Below are positions 42,369-51,406 of a stretch of 64,000 nucleotides of DNA, piece by piece. The notes under the pieces were generated by a model, which was not told where the DNA came from, searched no databases, and saw only the letters and a program-made list of their open reading frames with translations. Each line of letters starts with the position of its first letter. Positions within the stretch are counted from its first letter, which is position 1. The DNA lies in assembly GCF_010550245.1 (NCBI RefSeq), contig NZ_JAAGLU010000007.1, positions 124,001 through 188,000 on the forward strand. Direction: 5' to 3'. This DNA is from Streptomyces sp. SID12501 (GTDB taxonomy: Bacteria; Actinomycetota; Actinomycetes; Streptomycetales; Streptomycetaceae). The position numbers and the translations under genes are program-made.

Positions 42369-42564
42369 ACTCGCCGACATGATCAGGGCGATCGACCGCG
42401 AGAACGACTCCCTCACGGACGGCAGCGACAGCCAAGGCAGCAAGGACGGCCAAGACAGCTATGTCACCGTCGCCTGTTCGAGCCGTTCACCGCGACCGAC
42501 GCGGACAATCTCGGGGATGTGCTGCACGAGCTCCTCCAGGACTCCAGGACGCCTATCTCGCCCA
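42369..42564 (+). pseudogene. N-terminal fragment of a degenerate substrate-binding-protein-like gene
   Basis: Two frames joined give a recognisable piece: LADMIRAIDRENDSLTDGSD, SYVTVA, then LFEPFTATDADNLGDVLHELLQ and DAYLAH. A 1-nt loss near 42476 and an 8-bp tandem duplication (CTCCAGGA at 42534-42541 and 42542-42549) cause frameshifts. The 5' part of the gene is missing, since the fragment starts right after the oxygenase stop. Its continuation lies beyond the TnpB element at 44158. The family was recognised from streptomycete ABC-type substrate-binding-like proteins. Confidence 0.6.
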
Positions 42565-42750
42565 TTGACATCCTCCCCCTCTAAAAGAGGGGGATTTCAA
42601 CCCGGTTGGGTTGGGGTTCACGAACGCTCGGCCGCTGTGTGGGCGGTGTCGTCCCTCCGGCACCGGCTGTTCGCCGGGGGCGGGGAATCCCGCCCTGTCC
42701 TGCCGCGACGTTGTTTGCTGCGTTGGTGTCCGCGTTGCAGGTGAAGCCGC
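42565..42750 (-). ncRNA. Putative TnpB guide RNA (omega/reRNA)
   Basis: By family knowledge the TnpB guide RNA overlaps the tnpB 3' end and runs through the right-end hairpin, with its guide read from flanking DNA. Here the guide would start at 42564 on the minus strand, within the interrupted host gene. The 5' limit is an estimate. Confidence 0.4.
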
Positions 42751-43870
42751 AGGAGGAGCAACAGAACTCGGCTTGGCTCTTGCGCGAGTTCTTGTCGATC
42801 CATCCGCAGGCGCTGCATCGCAGGCTGGTGTAGGGGGCGGGGACGTCTTCGACCCGGCCGGGGGCCTTGTGTTCGGTGCGCCGGCGGAGCATGCCCCAGC
42901 CCTGGGCGAGGATGGCCCGGTTCAGTCCGGCCTTCTGACGCACGTTCTTGCCGGGCTGCTCGGCGGTGCCCTTCGCCGAGCGGGTCATGTTCTTGATGTT
43001 GAGCTTCTCGAACCGCACCAGGTCGTAGGTGCGGGCGAATGTCGTGCTCGTCTTTTCGCACCAGTCCTTGCGCCGGTTGGCCTCTCGCGCCTTGAGCTTG
43101 GCAACCTTGGCGTACCCGGCGGTCTTGGCCTCGCTGCCCTTGGGTGCTCTGGCTGCTCGCCGCTGGTGCTTGCGCACCTGCGCCCGTTCCCTGACCGTGA
43201 GCTGCGGGCAGTTCAGCTTCCGGCCGTCGGACAGCGCGGCCGTGATCGTCACGCCCCGGTCGATGCCGATGACCTCACCCGTACCGGGGGCGCCGATCGG
43301 CTCGGGGACGATTGCGAACGCCGCGTGCCACTGTCCGTTGCGCCAGGTGATCCGGAACGTCTTCGCGCTGGGCAGCGCGGTACGGGTGAGGCGGAAGCGG
43401 ACCCAGCCGCAGCCGGGAACCTTCACCTGCGCCCACCGCCTGTTGAGTTTCCGCACCACCACCGAGCGGCCCATGACCTGCCTGCCGCTCTTCGCGTTCA
43501 CCTTCGGCGAGCCGTTCACCTCGAACTCCGGCACGCGGTCGGTGCCGATGACCCGGAAGCCCTCGTGCCGGTACTTCCTACGCCAGGTCGGCTCGCCGAA
43601 CCCGGACGTGAACCGCGCGTTCTTGGCCTGTGCGAAGTCCTTGAGTGCCTGCTGCTGCACGTCCGCGTTCCCGGCACCCAGCCATTCGTTGTCCCGCCGG
43701 GCCTCGGTGAGCTGGCGGCACTGCTCGGCGAAACCGGGTGCGGCCCTGCGGCCCTTGCACCAGTACGAGTGCTGCTCAACGGCCAGGTTCCACACGTACC
43801 GGGCGTGCGCGCAGTGTTCACGCATGACCGCCTCCTGGGCAGTCGTCGGGTACATGCGAAACCTGGACAT
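42581..43870 (-). CDS. tnpB: TnpB RNA-guided endonuclease
   Basis: The 429-residue protein has the full RuvC triad: Asp204 (IGIDRGV), Glu288 (LVRFEKLNIKN) and Asp381 (CNADTNAANNVA), with a zinc finger CSACGW...CCSSCG (352-374) between the last two. The N-terminal helix-turn-helix and OB-like region are intact. TnpB cuts DNA at sites matching its guide RNA and keeps the element at its locus. The stop codon lies in the right-end hairpin. The start codon is embedded in an 11-bp repeat shared with the divergent gene at 43916. Confidence 0.92.
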   Translation of the reverse strand: MSRFRMYPTTAQEAVMREHCAHARYVWNLAVEQHSYWCKGRRAAPGFAEQCRQLTEARRDNEWLGAGNADVQQQALKDFAQAKNARFTSGFGEPTWRRKYRHEGFRVIGTDRVPEFEVNGSPKVNAKSGRQVMGRSVVVRKLNRRWAQVKVPGCGWVRFRLTRTALPSAKTFRITWRNGQWHAAFAIVPEPIGAPGTGEVIGIDRGVTITAALSDGRKLNCPQLTVRERAQVRKHQRRAARAPKGSEAKTAGYAKVAKLKAREANRRKDWCEKTSTTFARTYDLVRFEKLNIKNMTRSAKGTAEQPGKNVRQKAGLNRAILAQGWGMLRRRTEHKAPGRVEDVPAPYTSLRCSACGWIDKNSRKSQAEFCCSSCGFTCNADTNAANNVAAGQGGIPRPRRTAGAGGTTPPTQRPSVREPQPNRVEIPLF

Positions 43871-43918
43871 GGTCCCATCTTAGCATCGAATTGGGTCCGG
43901 TGTCAGAATGGGACCATG
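43868..43918. promoter_or_regulatory. Start-codon-spanning inverted repeat shared by tnpB and the RHH gene
   Basis: CATGGTCCCAT (43868-43878) and ATGGGACCATG (43908-43918) are perfect 11-bp complements. Each contains the start codon of one of the divergent genes, so both messages begin ...ATGGGACC-ATG. It is an obvious candidate site for the RHH protein. Confidence 0.6.
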
Positions 43919-44122
43919 ACAAAGCATGTGAACCTCCGCCTCCCCGATGACGTGCACGAGCTGGCCGTGGCCGCCGCGTCCGCCGACGACCGCTCCCTGA
44001 ACTCGTGGCTGATCGCAGTCGTGCGCCGCGCCGCCGAGTCGAGTGAGGCGCCGAATCACGCTGGCGGCGATTCGGCGATCCCTGCCCCACTACACGGCAG
44101 CGGGCATTCGCCCCGACCCTGA
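43916..44122 (+). CDS. Ribbon-helix-helix (Arc/HicB-antitoxin-like) DNA-binding protein carried by the TnpB element
   Basis: The 68-residue protein begins MTKHVNLRLPDDVHELAVAA and continues ADDRSLNSWLIAVVRRAAE, the strand-helix-helix pattern of Arc/HicB-antitoxin-like repressors. The C-terminal 22 residues (after SSEAPNH) are unstructured. It is divergent from tnpB with only 45 nt between start codons and an 11-bp operator-like repeat spanning both. It probably represses tnpB and itself. No toxin partner is adjacent. Confidence 0.75.
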   Translation: MTKHVNLRLPDDVHELAVAAASADDRSLNSWLIAVVRRAAESSEAPNHAGGDSAIPAPLHGSGHSPRP

Positions 44123-44157
44123 AGCACCAGGCACCCCGCCCGAAAGCAAGGTGGAAG

Positions 44158-45351
44158 GTGAACCACGACGCGAACGGCGAGGGTCCGCCGATCCGGCTCG
44201 TGCTCGCCAACCCGGGCCGTACCGGCGCCCATTGGGAGCACACGGTCGACCAGCTGGAGCGGATGACGACGACCTCGGACCGGCTGCGCGCGGTCACCGG
44301 GATAGGGCTGAGCACGGAGGAGAACACCCGGGCCGTGAGGGAGCTGACGAGGCGCGGTATCCCCGTCGTCGGCACGTCCATCACGGCCGACAGCCTCGCC
44401 AACGGCCAACAGGGCAGCCCCGGGGGCCTGAAGCCCTTCCCGGGGCTGGCCCGCACCGCCCCCACCAACACCGACGAGGCCCGTGCGCTCGCCTCCTTCG
44501 CCAACGTGGCGGCCGACAAGGCGGTGCTGGTGTACGACGATCCGGGCGACCCGTACACGCTCACCCTCCAGGCGTCGTTCGAGAAGCTGCTGACGGGCTC
44601 GCGCTACCAGCCGTGGCCCTTCACCCCGCTCACCGACCGCACCAAGGAGGGGACCACCGCCAACGACTTCCGGCAGATCAGGGAGCTGGTGTGCGACACC
44701 GCGCCCGGCGTGAACACCATCCTGTTCGCCGGACGCCACACCCAACTGCGCCAGTTCATCAACGCGCTCGGCAAACGCGGCTGTATGCAAAGGGCGTTCA
44801 CCATCCTCACCGGGGACGACGCCTCGTATCTCACCGGCGACAAGAAGCTCGACGCCGAAGCCCTCAAGAGCAGCATCTCGGTGCGCTACAGCGCCCTCGC
44901 CCACCCGGACGCCTGGCTCAGGAACCCTCCGAAGACCGGGGGTTCGGCGGCGGACGCCCAGGACCTGAACGAACTGCTCAGCGCCGCCCGGGCCAACAAG
45001 GAGGCCAAGAGCGACAAGCCCTCCCCCATCGGCACCATCGACCTGGAGGACGGTCAGCTCATCATCGCGTACGACGCGATGCGGCTCACCGTCGAGGGCA
45101 TCCGCGAGGCCACGCCCAGCGGACAGAGCGCGCCCACACTCGCCGACGTCGGCGACGAGTGGACGCTCATCAAGGGCTCGTCGGGGCGGGTGAACGGCGC
45201 GAGCGGCTGGATCTGCCTGGACAACTACGGCAACCCGTACGACAAGGCCGTACCGATCGTGGAACTGACCTCCGACCGGCACGCCCGCTTCGTCGAGATC
45301 GCCTGGCCGACGGGCAAGCCCCCGAAAGAAGACTGCCTGCCGCCGTCGTGA
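44158..45351 (+). pseudogene. C-terminal fragment of a substrate-binding-protein-like gene split by the TnpB element
   Basis: The frame is open for 397 codons from a GTG at 44158. It contains periplasmic-binding-like blocks (PPIRLVLANPGRTGAHWEHT, DRLRAVTGIGLSTEENTRAV, NTILFAGRHTQLRQFINALG, RAFTILTGDDASYLTGDKKL). The N-terminal lobe, including any signal peptide, is missing; its remains lie at 42369-42564 on the other side of the mobile element. A truncated protein could still be made, but without export signal it is unlikely to work as the parent did. Confidence 0.7.
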
Positions 45352-45367
45352 CCCCTGTCGGGCCTGT

Positions 45368-46495
45368 TCAGACTCCCGCGTACGAGTGCTTGCCGGTGAC
45401 GAAGATGTTGACGCCGTAGTAGTTGAAGAGGAAGCACGCGAACGCGATCAGGGCGATGTACGCGGCCCTGCGGCCCTTCCAGCCGGCCGTGGCGCGGGCG
45501 TGCAGGTAGGTGGCGTAGGCGACCCAGGTGATGAACGCCCAGGTCTCCTTGGGGTCCCAGCCCCAGTAGCGGCCCCACGCGTCGCCCGCCCAGATCGCGC
45601 CCGCGATGATCGTGAACGTCCACAGCGGGAAGACGGCGGCGTTGATCCGGTACGAGAACTTGTCGAGGGACGCCGAGGCGGGCAGCCGCTCCATGACGGA
45701 GGTCGCGAAGGTGCCGGGCTTGCCGCCGGACGCGAGCTTGTTCTCGTACGAGTCCTTGAAGAGGTACAGGATCGTGGCGACCGCGCCCACGTAGAAGACG
45801 GCGCCGCAGAGGATCGCCGTGGAGACGTGGATGTACAGCCAGTACGAGTGGAGGGCAGGGACGAGCTGGTCGCTCGCCGTGTACAGGACGGTGACGGCGA
45901 GGCCGAGGTCGAGCAGGACGCTCGTGACCAGGGGCAGGCCGAGCCAGCGGATGTCCTTCTTCAGCGCGAGGAAGACGAGGTACACGCCCACGGCGGTGGT
46001 GGAGAAGGTGAGGTTGAACTCGTACATGTTGCCCCACGGCGCCCGCTGCACGGACAGCGCGCGGGCCAGCACCCCGGCGAACTCCACGAGGAACGCGACC
46101 ACCGTGAGGGACACGGCGATACGCCCGTACAGGTCGCCCTGCTCGTCCCCGCCATGGGCGCCGGGCCCGTCCGGCACGTCCCGGGCCCCGGCCGCGGCCC
46201 GCACGACGACCTTCGGCCGCTCCAGTACGGCGGTCCCGCCGGCGTTCTTGACGGTCACCTCCGGCGCCTTCGCACCGGCCGCCCCGGCCGGCTTCGCGGT
46301 GAGCGCGGCGGCCGTGCGGCTGATCTTGCTGCGGCTGCCGAAGGTCCACTCGGCGATGTAGGTGAAGAAGGCCAGGGTGTAGACGGCCATCGCGGAGTAG
46401 ATCAGCGTGTTGCTGATGTTCGCGAGGTGCTCGTTGGTCGCGGTGGCGAGAGTCGTCGCGTGGGCGAGGTCGGTCGCGGTGGCGAGAGCGGACAT
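45368..46495 (-). CDS. ccsB: Cytochrome c biogenesis protein CcsB/CcsA-type
   Basis: The 375-residue membrane protein has about eight transmembrane helices and the haem-handling WWD motif (WGRYWGWDPKETWAF) near residue 305, with flanking conserved His residues (SYWLYIHVSTAIL). With ResB it forms the System II haem lyase that attaches haem to apocytochrome c outside the membrane. It starts at 46495, directly after the ResB stop, and is the last gene of the ccdA-resB-ccsB run. Confidence 0.93.
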   Translation of the reverse strand: MSALATATDLAHATTLATATNEHLANISNTLIYSAMAVYTLAFFTYIAEWTFGSRSKISRTAAALTAKPAGAAGAKAPEVTVKNAGGTAVLERPKVVVRAAAGARDVPDGPGAHGGDEQGDLYGRIAVSLTVVAFLVEFAGVLARALSVQRAPWGNMYEFNLTFSTTAVGVYLVFLALKKDIRWLGLPLVTSVLLDLGLAVTVLYTASDQLVPALHSYWLYIHVSTAILCGAVFYVGAVATILYLFKDSYENKLASGGKPGTFATSVMERLPASASLDKFSYRINAAVFPLWTFTIIAGAIWAGDAWGRYWGWDPKETWAFITWVAYATYLHARATAGWKGRRAAYIALIAFACFLFNYYGVNIFVTGKHSYAGV

Positions 46496-48247
46496 TTACT
46501 TCTCAGCCCCTTCAGCAGGTACGGCAGAAGTATCGGAGTCGGGGTCGGGGGTTTCGGGATCGGGCGCGCCCGGCGCCTGGTCGTACAGGGTTCCGGCGAG
46601 GTCGCCGAGTTCCTCGGGCAGCTTGGCGGACTCGCTGCGGCCGAGGCCGCCCATCTCGACGACGGTGACGCCGTCGGAGCCCTTCACCGCCCGCACCCAC
46701 ACCCGCCGGCGCCGGATGAACAGGGAGCCGGCGAGGCCGAAGATGGCGACGATCGCGCCGCCGAGCGCCCAGTCGGCGGCGGGCTGCCGGGTGACCTGGA
46801 AGTTGGCCCACTCCTGGGTGCCCTCGTAGGTCACCGAGCCGGCGCCGCCCGGGAGTTGCATGGTCTGGCCGGGCTTCAGGTTCTCGCGCACCTGCTGGCC
46901 CTTGGCGTCCTTGTAGGCCTTCATATGGGTCTTGTCGAGCTGGTACACGCTCTGCGGGAGACCCGCGTTGACCCCGAGGTCGCCGTGGTACGGCGCCAGG
47001 TTCAGCACCGGGTTCTCCAGCGCGGGGAACTGCGAGGCGACCTCGTTGCCCGGGACGTAGGTGGGCAGGAAGAAGGCCTGGATACCGAGCTGTTCCTCGA
47101 CGCCCTTGGCGTCGCGGTAGCCGTCCATGACCTTGACCGCACCGGAGGAGGTGACGTTGGAGTCGAGGGGAAGGAGTGCGACGGCCTGGTCGAAGACGAT
47201 GTCGCCCTTGCCGTCGCGGACCGTGAGGACGGGCGCGTAGCCGTGGGCGGTGAGGTAGACCTTCGAGTCGCCGATCACCAGCGGCTCGTTGACCTTGATG
47301 GTGCGCTTCCTGTCCTTGCCGTACGCGCCCACGCTGTAGTCGACGTCGGCCTCGTAGGTGCGCGGGGTGCCGCGGTTGGGCCCTGACACCTCGTACGTGC
47401 CCTTGAAGTCCTTCAGGGTGAAGCTGAAGGAGTCGAGGTCGTCGGTGTCGAAGAGGGTGCCGGACTTGAAGTCGTCGTACTGGGTGAGCGTGTTGGAGAA
47501 ACCGTCGCCTTCGAGGATCAGCTTGTTGCCCTCGGACTTGTACAGCTGGCCCCAGGCGAAGGAGGTCAGCATCACGATCAGCGCGATGTGGAAGGCGAGG
47601 TTGCCGACCTCGCGCAGATAGCCCTTCTCGGCGGCGACCGAGTCCCCGGCGAGATGGGCCCGGAAGCGGCGCTTCTTGAGCAGTACGAGGGCTGCCTCGC
47701 GGACCTGCTCGGGCTCGGCCTCCGTACGCCACGTCGTGTACGCGGGCAGCCGGGTCAGGCGGCGGGGCGCGCCCGGCGGGCGGCTGCGCAGCTGGCCCAC
47801 GAACTGCCAGGTGCGGGGCACGATGCAGCCGATGAGGGAGATGAACAGCAGGATGTAGATCGCCGAGAACCACACCGAGCTGTACACGTGGAACAGCCCG
47901 AGCTTGTCGTAGAGCGGCCCGAGGAAGCTGTGCCGCTGGATGAAGTCGGCGACCTTGGTCTCGTCGGTCCCGGACTGCGGGATCAGCGAGCCGGGGATCG
48001 CCCCGAGCGACAGCAGGAACAGCAGGAGCAGCGCGACCCGCATCGAGGTGAGCTGCCGCCAGAACCAGCGGGCCCAGCCGATGACACCCATGGAGGGCAG
48101 TCCCGGCGCCTCCTCCTGCGGGGCGGTGGACAGCTGGGAGCCGGCGGCGCCGAGGTCCTGGTCGTCACTGTCCTTGGGCGCGGGGACAGTGGCAGGCACA
48201 GGCACAGGGGTGCTGCCGGTGCTGCCGGTGCCGGTGGTCTTGCTCAT
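46496..48247 (-). CDS. resB: Cytochrome c biogenesis protein ResB
   Basis: The 583-residue protein has a disordered N-terminus, transmembrane helices around residues 60-130 (WFWRQLTSMRVALLLLFLLS, SVWFSAIYILLFISLIGCI), a large extracytoplasmic domain and a C-terminal helix (WALGGAIVAIFGLAGSLFI). This is the ResB layout. It complexes with CcsB for haem delivery. It lies 3 nt from ccdA's stop and abuts ccsB. Confidence 0.92.
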   Translation of the reverse strand: MSKTTGTGSTGSTPVPVPATVPAPKDSDDQDLGAAGSQLSTAPQEEAPGLPSMGVIGWARWFWRQLTSMRVALLLLFLLSLGAIPGSLIPQSGTDETKVADFIQRHSFLGPLYDKLGLFHVYSSVWFSAIYILLFISLIGCIVPRTWQFVGQLRSRPPGAPRRLTRLPAYTTWRTEAEPEQVREAALVLLKKRRFRAHLAGDSVAAEKGYLREVGNLAFHIALIVMLTSFAWGQLYKSEGNKLILEGDGFSNTLTQYDDFKSGTLFDTDDLDSFSFTLKDFKGTYEVSGPNRGTPRTYEADVDYSVGAYGKDRKRTIKVNEPLVIGDSKVYLTAHGYAPVLTVRDGKGDIVFDQAVALLPLDSNVTSSGAVKVMDGYRDAKGVEEQLGIQAFFLPTYVPGNEVASQFPALENPVLNLAPYHGDLGVNAGLPQSVYQLDKTHMKAYKDAKGQQVRENLKPGQTMQLPGGAGSVTYEGTQEWANFQVTRQPAADWALGGAIVAIFGLAGSLFIRRRRVWVRAVKGSDGVTVVEMGGLGRSESAKLPEELGDLAGTLYDQAPGAPDPETPDPDSDTSAVPAEGAEK

Positions 48248-48250
48248 CGA

Positions 48251-49045
48251 TCAGATCCCCACAGTGAAGCCGTTGGACCAGGTCTGCATCTCCTGCACCA
48301 GACGGTCCCACGCGCCGGTAAGGAGCAGCACACCGGTAAGGATCATCATCGTGCCGCCGATGCGCATGACCCAGACATAGTGGCGCTTGACCCAGCCGAA
48401 GGCACCGAGCGCCTTACGGAAAGCGACAGCCGCGAGCACGAAGGGGACACCGAGGCCTACGCAGTAGGCGACCGTCAGTACGGCGCCGCGCCCGGCGCTG
48501 GCCTGGTCGAAGGCGAGGCTGTTGACGGAGGCGAGGGTCGGGCCGATGCAGGGCGTCCAGCCGATGCCGAACAGCGCGCCGAGAAGGGGGGCGCCGACCA
48601 GTCCGGTGGCGGGCTTCTTGTGGAAGCGGAACTCGCGCTGGGTGAGCCAGGGCATCATGCCCATGTAGAAGACGCCCATGAGGATCATCAGGACGCCGAG
48701 CACCTTGGACAGCGTGCCCTGGTGCTCCTGCAGCGTCTGCCCGAAGTACCCGAACAGGGCCCCCGTGGACACGAACACCGCGGTGAACCCGAGCACGAAG
48801 AGCGAGGCCCCGGCGACCATCCGCCCCCGGCGGGCCTCGCCGAGATCGGTGCCGGTGACGCCGGTGACGTACGACAGATAGCCGGGTACGAGGGGCAGCA
48901 CGCACGGCGAGAAGAAGGAGACGAGGCCTCCGAGCAGGGCGATCGGCAGGGCCAGTATCAGGGCGCCGTTCATCACGGTCTTGTTGGGCTCGGTGACGGA
49001 GGCGGCGAGCGTGACGAGGTCGGGCACCTGGGACATCCCGCTCAC
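48251..49045 (-). CDS. ccdA: Thiol-disulphide transport protein CcdA
   Basis: The 264-residue protein has six transmembrane helices and the redox-active cysteines in FFSPCVLPLVPGYLSYV and IGWTPCIGPTLASV. CcdA carries reducing power across the membrane to the ResA-like thioredoxin, which keeps apocytochrome c reduced. The GTG start at 49045 lies 1 nt after the ResA-like stop; ATG 49036 is an alternative. Confidence 0.93.
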   Translation of the reverse strand: MSGMSQVPDLVTLAASVTEPNKTVMNGALILALPIALLGGLVSFFSPCVLPLVPGYLSYVTGVTGTDLGEARRGRMVAGASLFVLGFTAVFVSTGALFGYFGQTLQEHQGTLSKVLGVLMILMGVFYMGMMPWLTQREFRFHKKPATGLVGAPLLGALFGIGWTPCIGPTLASVNSLAFDQASAGRGAVLTVAYCVGLGVPFVLAAVAFRKALGAFGWVKRHYVWVMRIGGTMMILTGVLLLTGAWDRLVQEMQTWSNGFTVGI

Positions 49046-49046
49046 G

Positions 49047-49697
49047 TCACTTCTCCGCGAGGACGGGATCGATCATCTTGCGGAGGTTGTCCTCGCTGAG
49101 CGCCAGGAGCGCGCGGGCGGCGATCTTCCCCTCCCGGTCGAGGACGATCGTGGAGGGGATCGCCTTCGGGTTGAGCGTGCCCTTCTTGAAGCGGAGCATC
49201 AGCTTGCCCGTGGGGTCGTACAGACTCGGGAACGTGACGCCGTACTGCTTCTCGAAGGCGACCGCCGGACGGGTCTCGGTGTCGCGGGTGTTGATGCCGA
49301 CGAACTGGACTCCCTGGTCCTTGAGGGCGGCGGAGACCGCGACGAAGTTCTTCGCCTCAAGGCGGCAGGGCCCGCACCACGAACCCCAGATGTTGATGAC
49401 GACGATCTTGCCCTTGTAGTCGGCGACGTCGAGCTGCTTGCCGTCGATGGTCGGCCCGGAGAGGTCGGGGGCGGCGATCCGCTTGCCCTGAGCCACCGTG
49501 GCGATGCCGCCGTCGCCGGTGACGAAGTTGGTGTCGCCGGAGCCCCCGGACGTACCGCCCGAGGTGCACGCGGTCAGGGCCAGCGCGGAGGCGGCGACCG
49601 CGGCGGTGAACAGGGCGGCCCGGCGGCTACGGACATGGCCACGGGGACGGTTCGGGGGGCGGTCCAGGAGGAGGGAGACGCGGCTGGCGACACTCAT
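49047..49697 (-). CDS. resA: ResA/TlpA-like lipoprotein thioredoxin
   Basis: The ATG at 49697 gives 216 residues with a lipobox (LALTAC, Cys44) and a thioredoxin-like domain with the active site W-C108-G-P-C111. Further marks are PDLSGPTIDGKQLDVADYKG and FVGINTRDTETRPAVAFEKQ. It reduces apocytochrome c haem-binding cysteines outside the membrane, fed by CcdA. First gene of the resA-ccdA-resB-ccsB operon. No strong ribosome-binding site is visible. Confidence 0.9.
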   Translation of the reverse strand: MSVASRVSLLLDRPPNRPRGHVRSRRAALFTAAVAASALALTACTSGGTSGGSGDTNFVTGDGGIATVAQGKRIAAPDLSGPTIDGKQLDVADYKGKIVVINIWGSWCGPCRLEAKNFVAVSAALKDQGVQFVGINTRDTETRPAVAFEKQYGVTFPSLYDPTGKLMLRFKKGTLNPKAIPSTIVLDREGKIAARALLALSEDNLRKMIDPVLAEK

Positions 49698-49854
49698 GTG
49701 AAAAGTTTCGCATGTCCGTTCCGAGGATCTTGCGCACCCCCCTCGCGGGCCACTGCGCCATCCCGGGGGACGGCCCCGGACCCCCAGCAGACAAGCAGGC
49801 CGCTTGGTACGACCGGCGTGCGCGCTGAGAGGCCAATCTGAGCGAACCCGCATT

Positions 49855-51228
49855 TCAGGCAGCCTTTCCGGCCCCTTCGGCACCCGCGGTCGCGGTGCTC
49901 TGCGGGTCGGCCAGGAATCCCTTCCAGCCACCCGCCGGCTGCTGCCCGACGTCGAGGGTCCGCAGCTTCTCCAGCACCTCGGGCTTCTGTACGTCCAGCC
50001 AGTCGACGAACTGCCGGAAGGAGACGAGGCGGACGTCCTCGCCCTTCTCCTTCTCCCGCGCGATGTGCTTGAGGGCGGCCTCGACGGCGTCCATGTAGAT
50101 GCCGCCGTTCCAGTGCTCGAAGTGGTTGCCGACGAAGAAGGGGGCCCGGTTCGTCTCGTACGCCCGCCGGAAACCGGCGATGTAGGAGCCGGTGGCCTGC
50201 TCGCGCCAGGCCGGGTAGTTGTACGCGGGGGCGTTGGTCGAGTTGATCGACTGGTTGGCGAGGATGTTGTAGTCCATCGACAGGACCTCGAACTGGTGGC
50301 CGGGGAAAGGTATCGCCTGGAGGGGCAGGTCCCAGACGCCACCGGTCTTCGTGGGCCACACCTGCCGGCCGCCGGGCGAGGAGGCGTCGTAGCGCCAGCC
50401 GAGGGCGCGGGCGGTGGGCAGCAGGTTGTTCTGGCCGAGGAGACAGGGCGTACGGCCGCCGATGAGCTCCTTGTCGTAGTCGAAGGGGAGCGCGGGCAGG
50501 TCGGTCCACCCGGTGTTGGTGCGCCACTCCTTCACGAAGCCCTTGGCCTGCGCTATCTCGCTGCGCCACTGCTGGGGCGTCCAGTTGGCGACCGTGCCGT
50601 GGCCGGAGCAGAAGTGACCGTTGAAGTGGGTGCCTATCTCGTGCCCGTCGAGCCAGGCCTGCCGGACGTTGGTGAGGGTCGCCTTGACGTGGTCGTCGGT
50701 GAGGTAGCCGATGTCGGAGGCGCCGGGGGCGTTGTTCGGCGGGAGGTACTTGCGCTTCTGCGACTCGGGGAGGAGGTAGAGCCCGGAGAGGAAGAAGGTC
50801 ATGTGGGCGCCGTGCGTCCTCGCGAGGTCCAGGAAGCGCGGGAAGAGTCCGTTGCCGACCTCCCCCGCGCCGTCCCAGGAGAAGATCACGAACTGCGGCG
50901 GGGTCTGCCCGGCCTCCAGGGGCACGGGCCTGCCGGGCTGGTGGGGCTGCTTTCCGGTGAACGAGGTGGAGCCGTCACCGATGGGCCTGGCGGCGGGGGC
51001 GGTGTGGCCGGGGCGGGACGGCTTGCCGGAAGGCCGGTCACCGGAGGAGCCTCCGGACCCGCTCGACCCTTCTCCCAGTACGGTTCCGCAGCCGGCGGCA
51101 CCGAGAACGGCGGCGGCACCGAGGCCGAGGCCGATCGCACCCCGTCGGCTGAAGCCACCGAGGCCGACGCCGACGCTTTCAGCGTCACCGTTCTTGCCGT
51201 GCATGGGATCCCCATTCGTCGTACTCAC
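49855..51228 (-). CDS. Tat/lipobox-exported polysaccharide-deacetylase-like protein
   Basis: The 457-residue product has a twin-arginine motif (GFSRRGAIGLG) and a lipobox-like AAGC (Cys47), then a Gly/Ser-rich linker. The catalytic-like part reads FVIFSWDGAGEVGNGLFPRF, AHMTFFLSGLYLLPES and WLDGHEIGTHFNGHFC, which matches the NodB/polysaccharide deacetylase pattern with an Asp and the His pair. The family acts on cell-wall or extracellular glycans. It is monocistronic, between the resA operon and the phosphatase gene. Confidence 0.78.
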   Translation of the reverse strand: MSTTNGDPMHGKNGDAESVGVGLGGFSRRGAIGLGLGAAAVLGAAGCGTVLGEGSSGSGGSSGDRPSGKPSRPGHTAPAARPIGDGSTSFTGKQPHQPGRPVPLEAGQTPPQFVIFSWDGAGEVGNGLFPRFLDLARTHGAHMTFFLSGLYLLPESQKRKYLPPNNAPGASDIGYLTDDHVKATLTNVRQAWLDGHEIGTHFNGHFCSGHGTVANWTPQQWRSEIAQAKGFVKEWRTNTGWTDLPALPFDYDKELIGGRTPCLLGQNNLLPTARALGWRYDASSPGGRQVWPTKTGGVWDLPLQAIPFPGHQFEVLSMDYNILANQSINSTNAPAYNYPAWREQATGSYIAGFRRAYETNRAPFFVGNHFEHWNGGIYMDAVEAALKHIAREKEKGEDVRLVSFRQFVDWLDVQKPEVLEKLRTLDVGQQPAGGWKGFLADPQSTATAGAEGAGKAA

Positions 51229-51406
51229 AGCTGGTTCACACAGTGAGAGGGAACGACGAACGGGGAGGTTCCCGTCGTTGTCACGCGCTTCGGAACAATT
51301 GCAACAGCTGTGTCACCGAGCTCTCGGGGTGACGACGGTGACGACGGTGTCCGAAGTGTTGCCTGGTCAGGGACGGGCAAGGCTGATCGGGGCCGGCCAG
51401 GTCTGC

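Larger units (their letters stand above)
42565..44157 (-). mobile_element. IS200/IS605-type element with TnpB, without TnpA
   Basis: The right end is sharp: a hairpin CCCCCTCT-AAA-AGAGGGGG (42575-42593) followed by GAGGATGTCAA-type sequence ending at 42565, as in IS605-group ends. The left end is less certain and lies before the resumption of the disrupted host gene near 44158. The element carries tnpB (minus) and a divergent ribbon-helix-helix gene (plus) but no Y1 transposase. It is therefore non-autonomous. Confidence 0.7.

Noticed and set aside
45386..47386. 666-codon plus-strand open frame
   Set aside because: Antisense to ccsB and resB, which are certain; Gly/Glu/Val-rich shadow.
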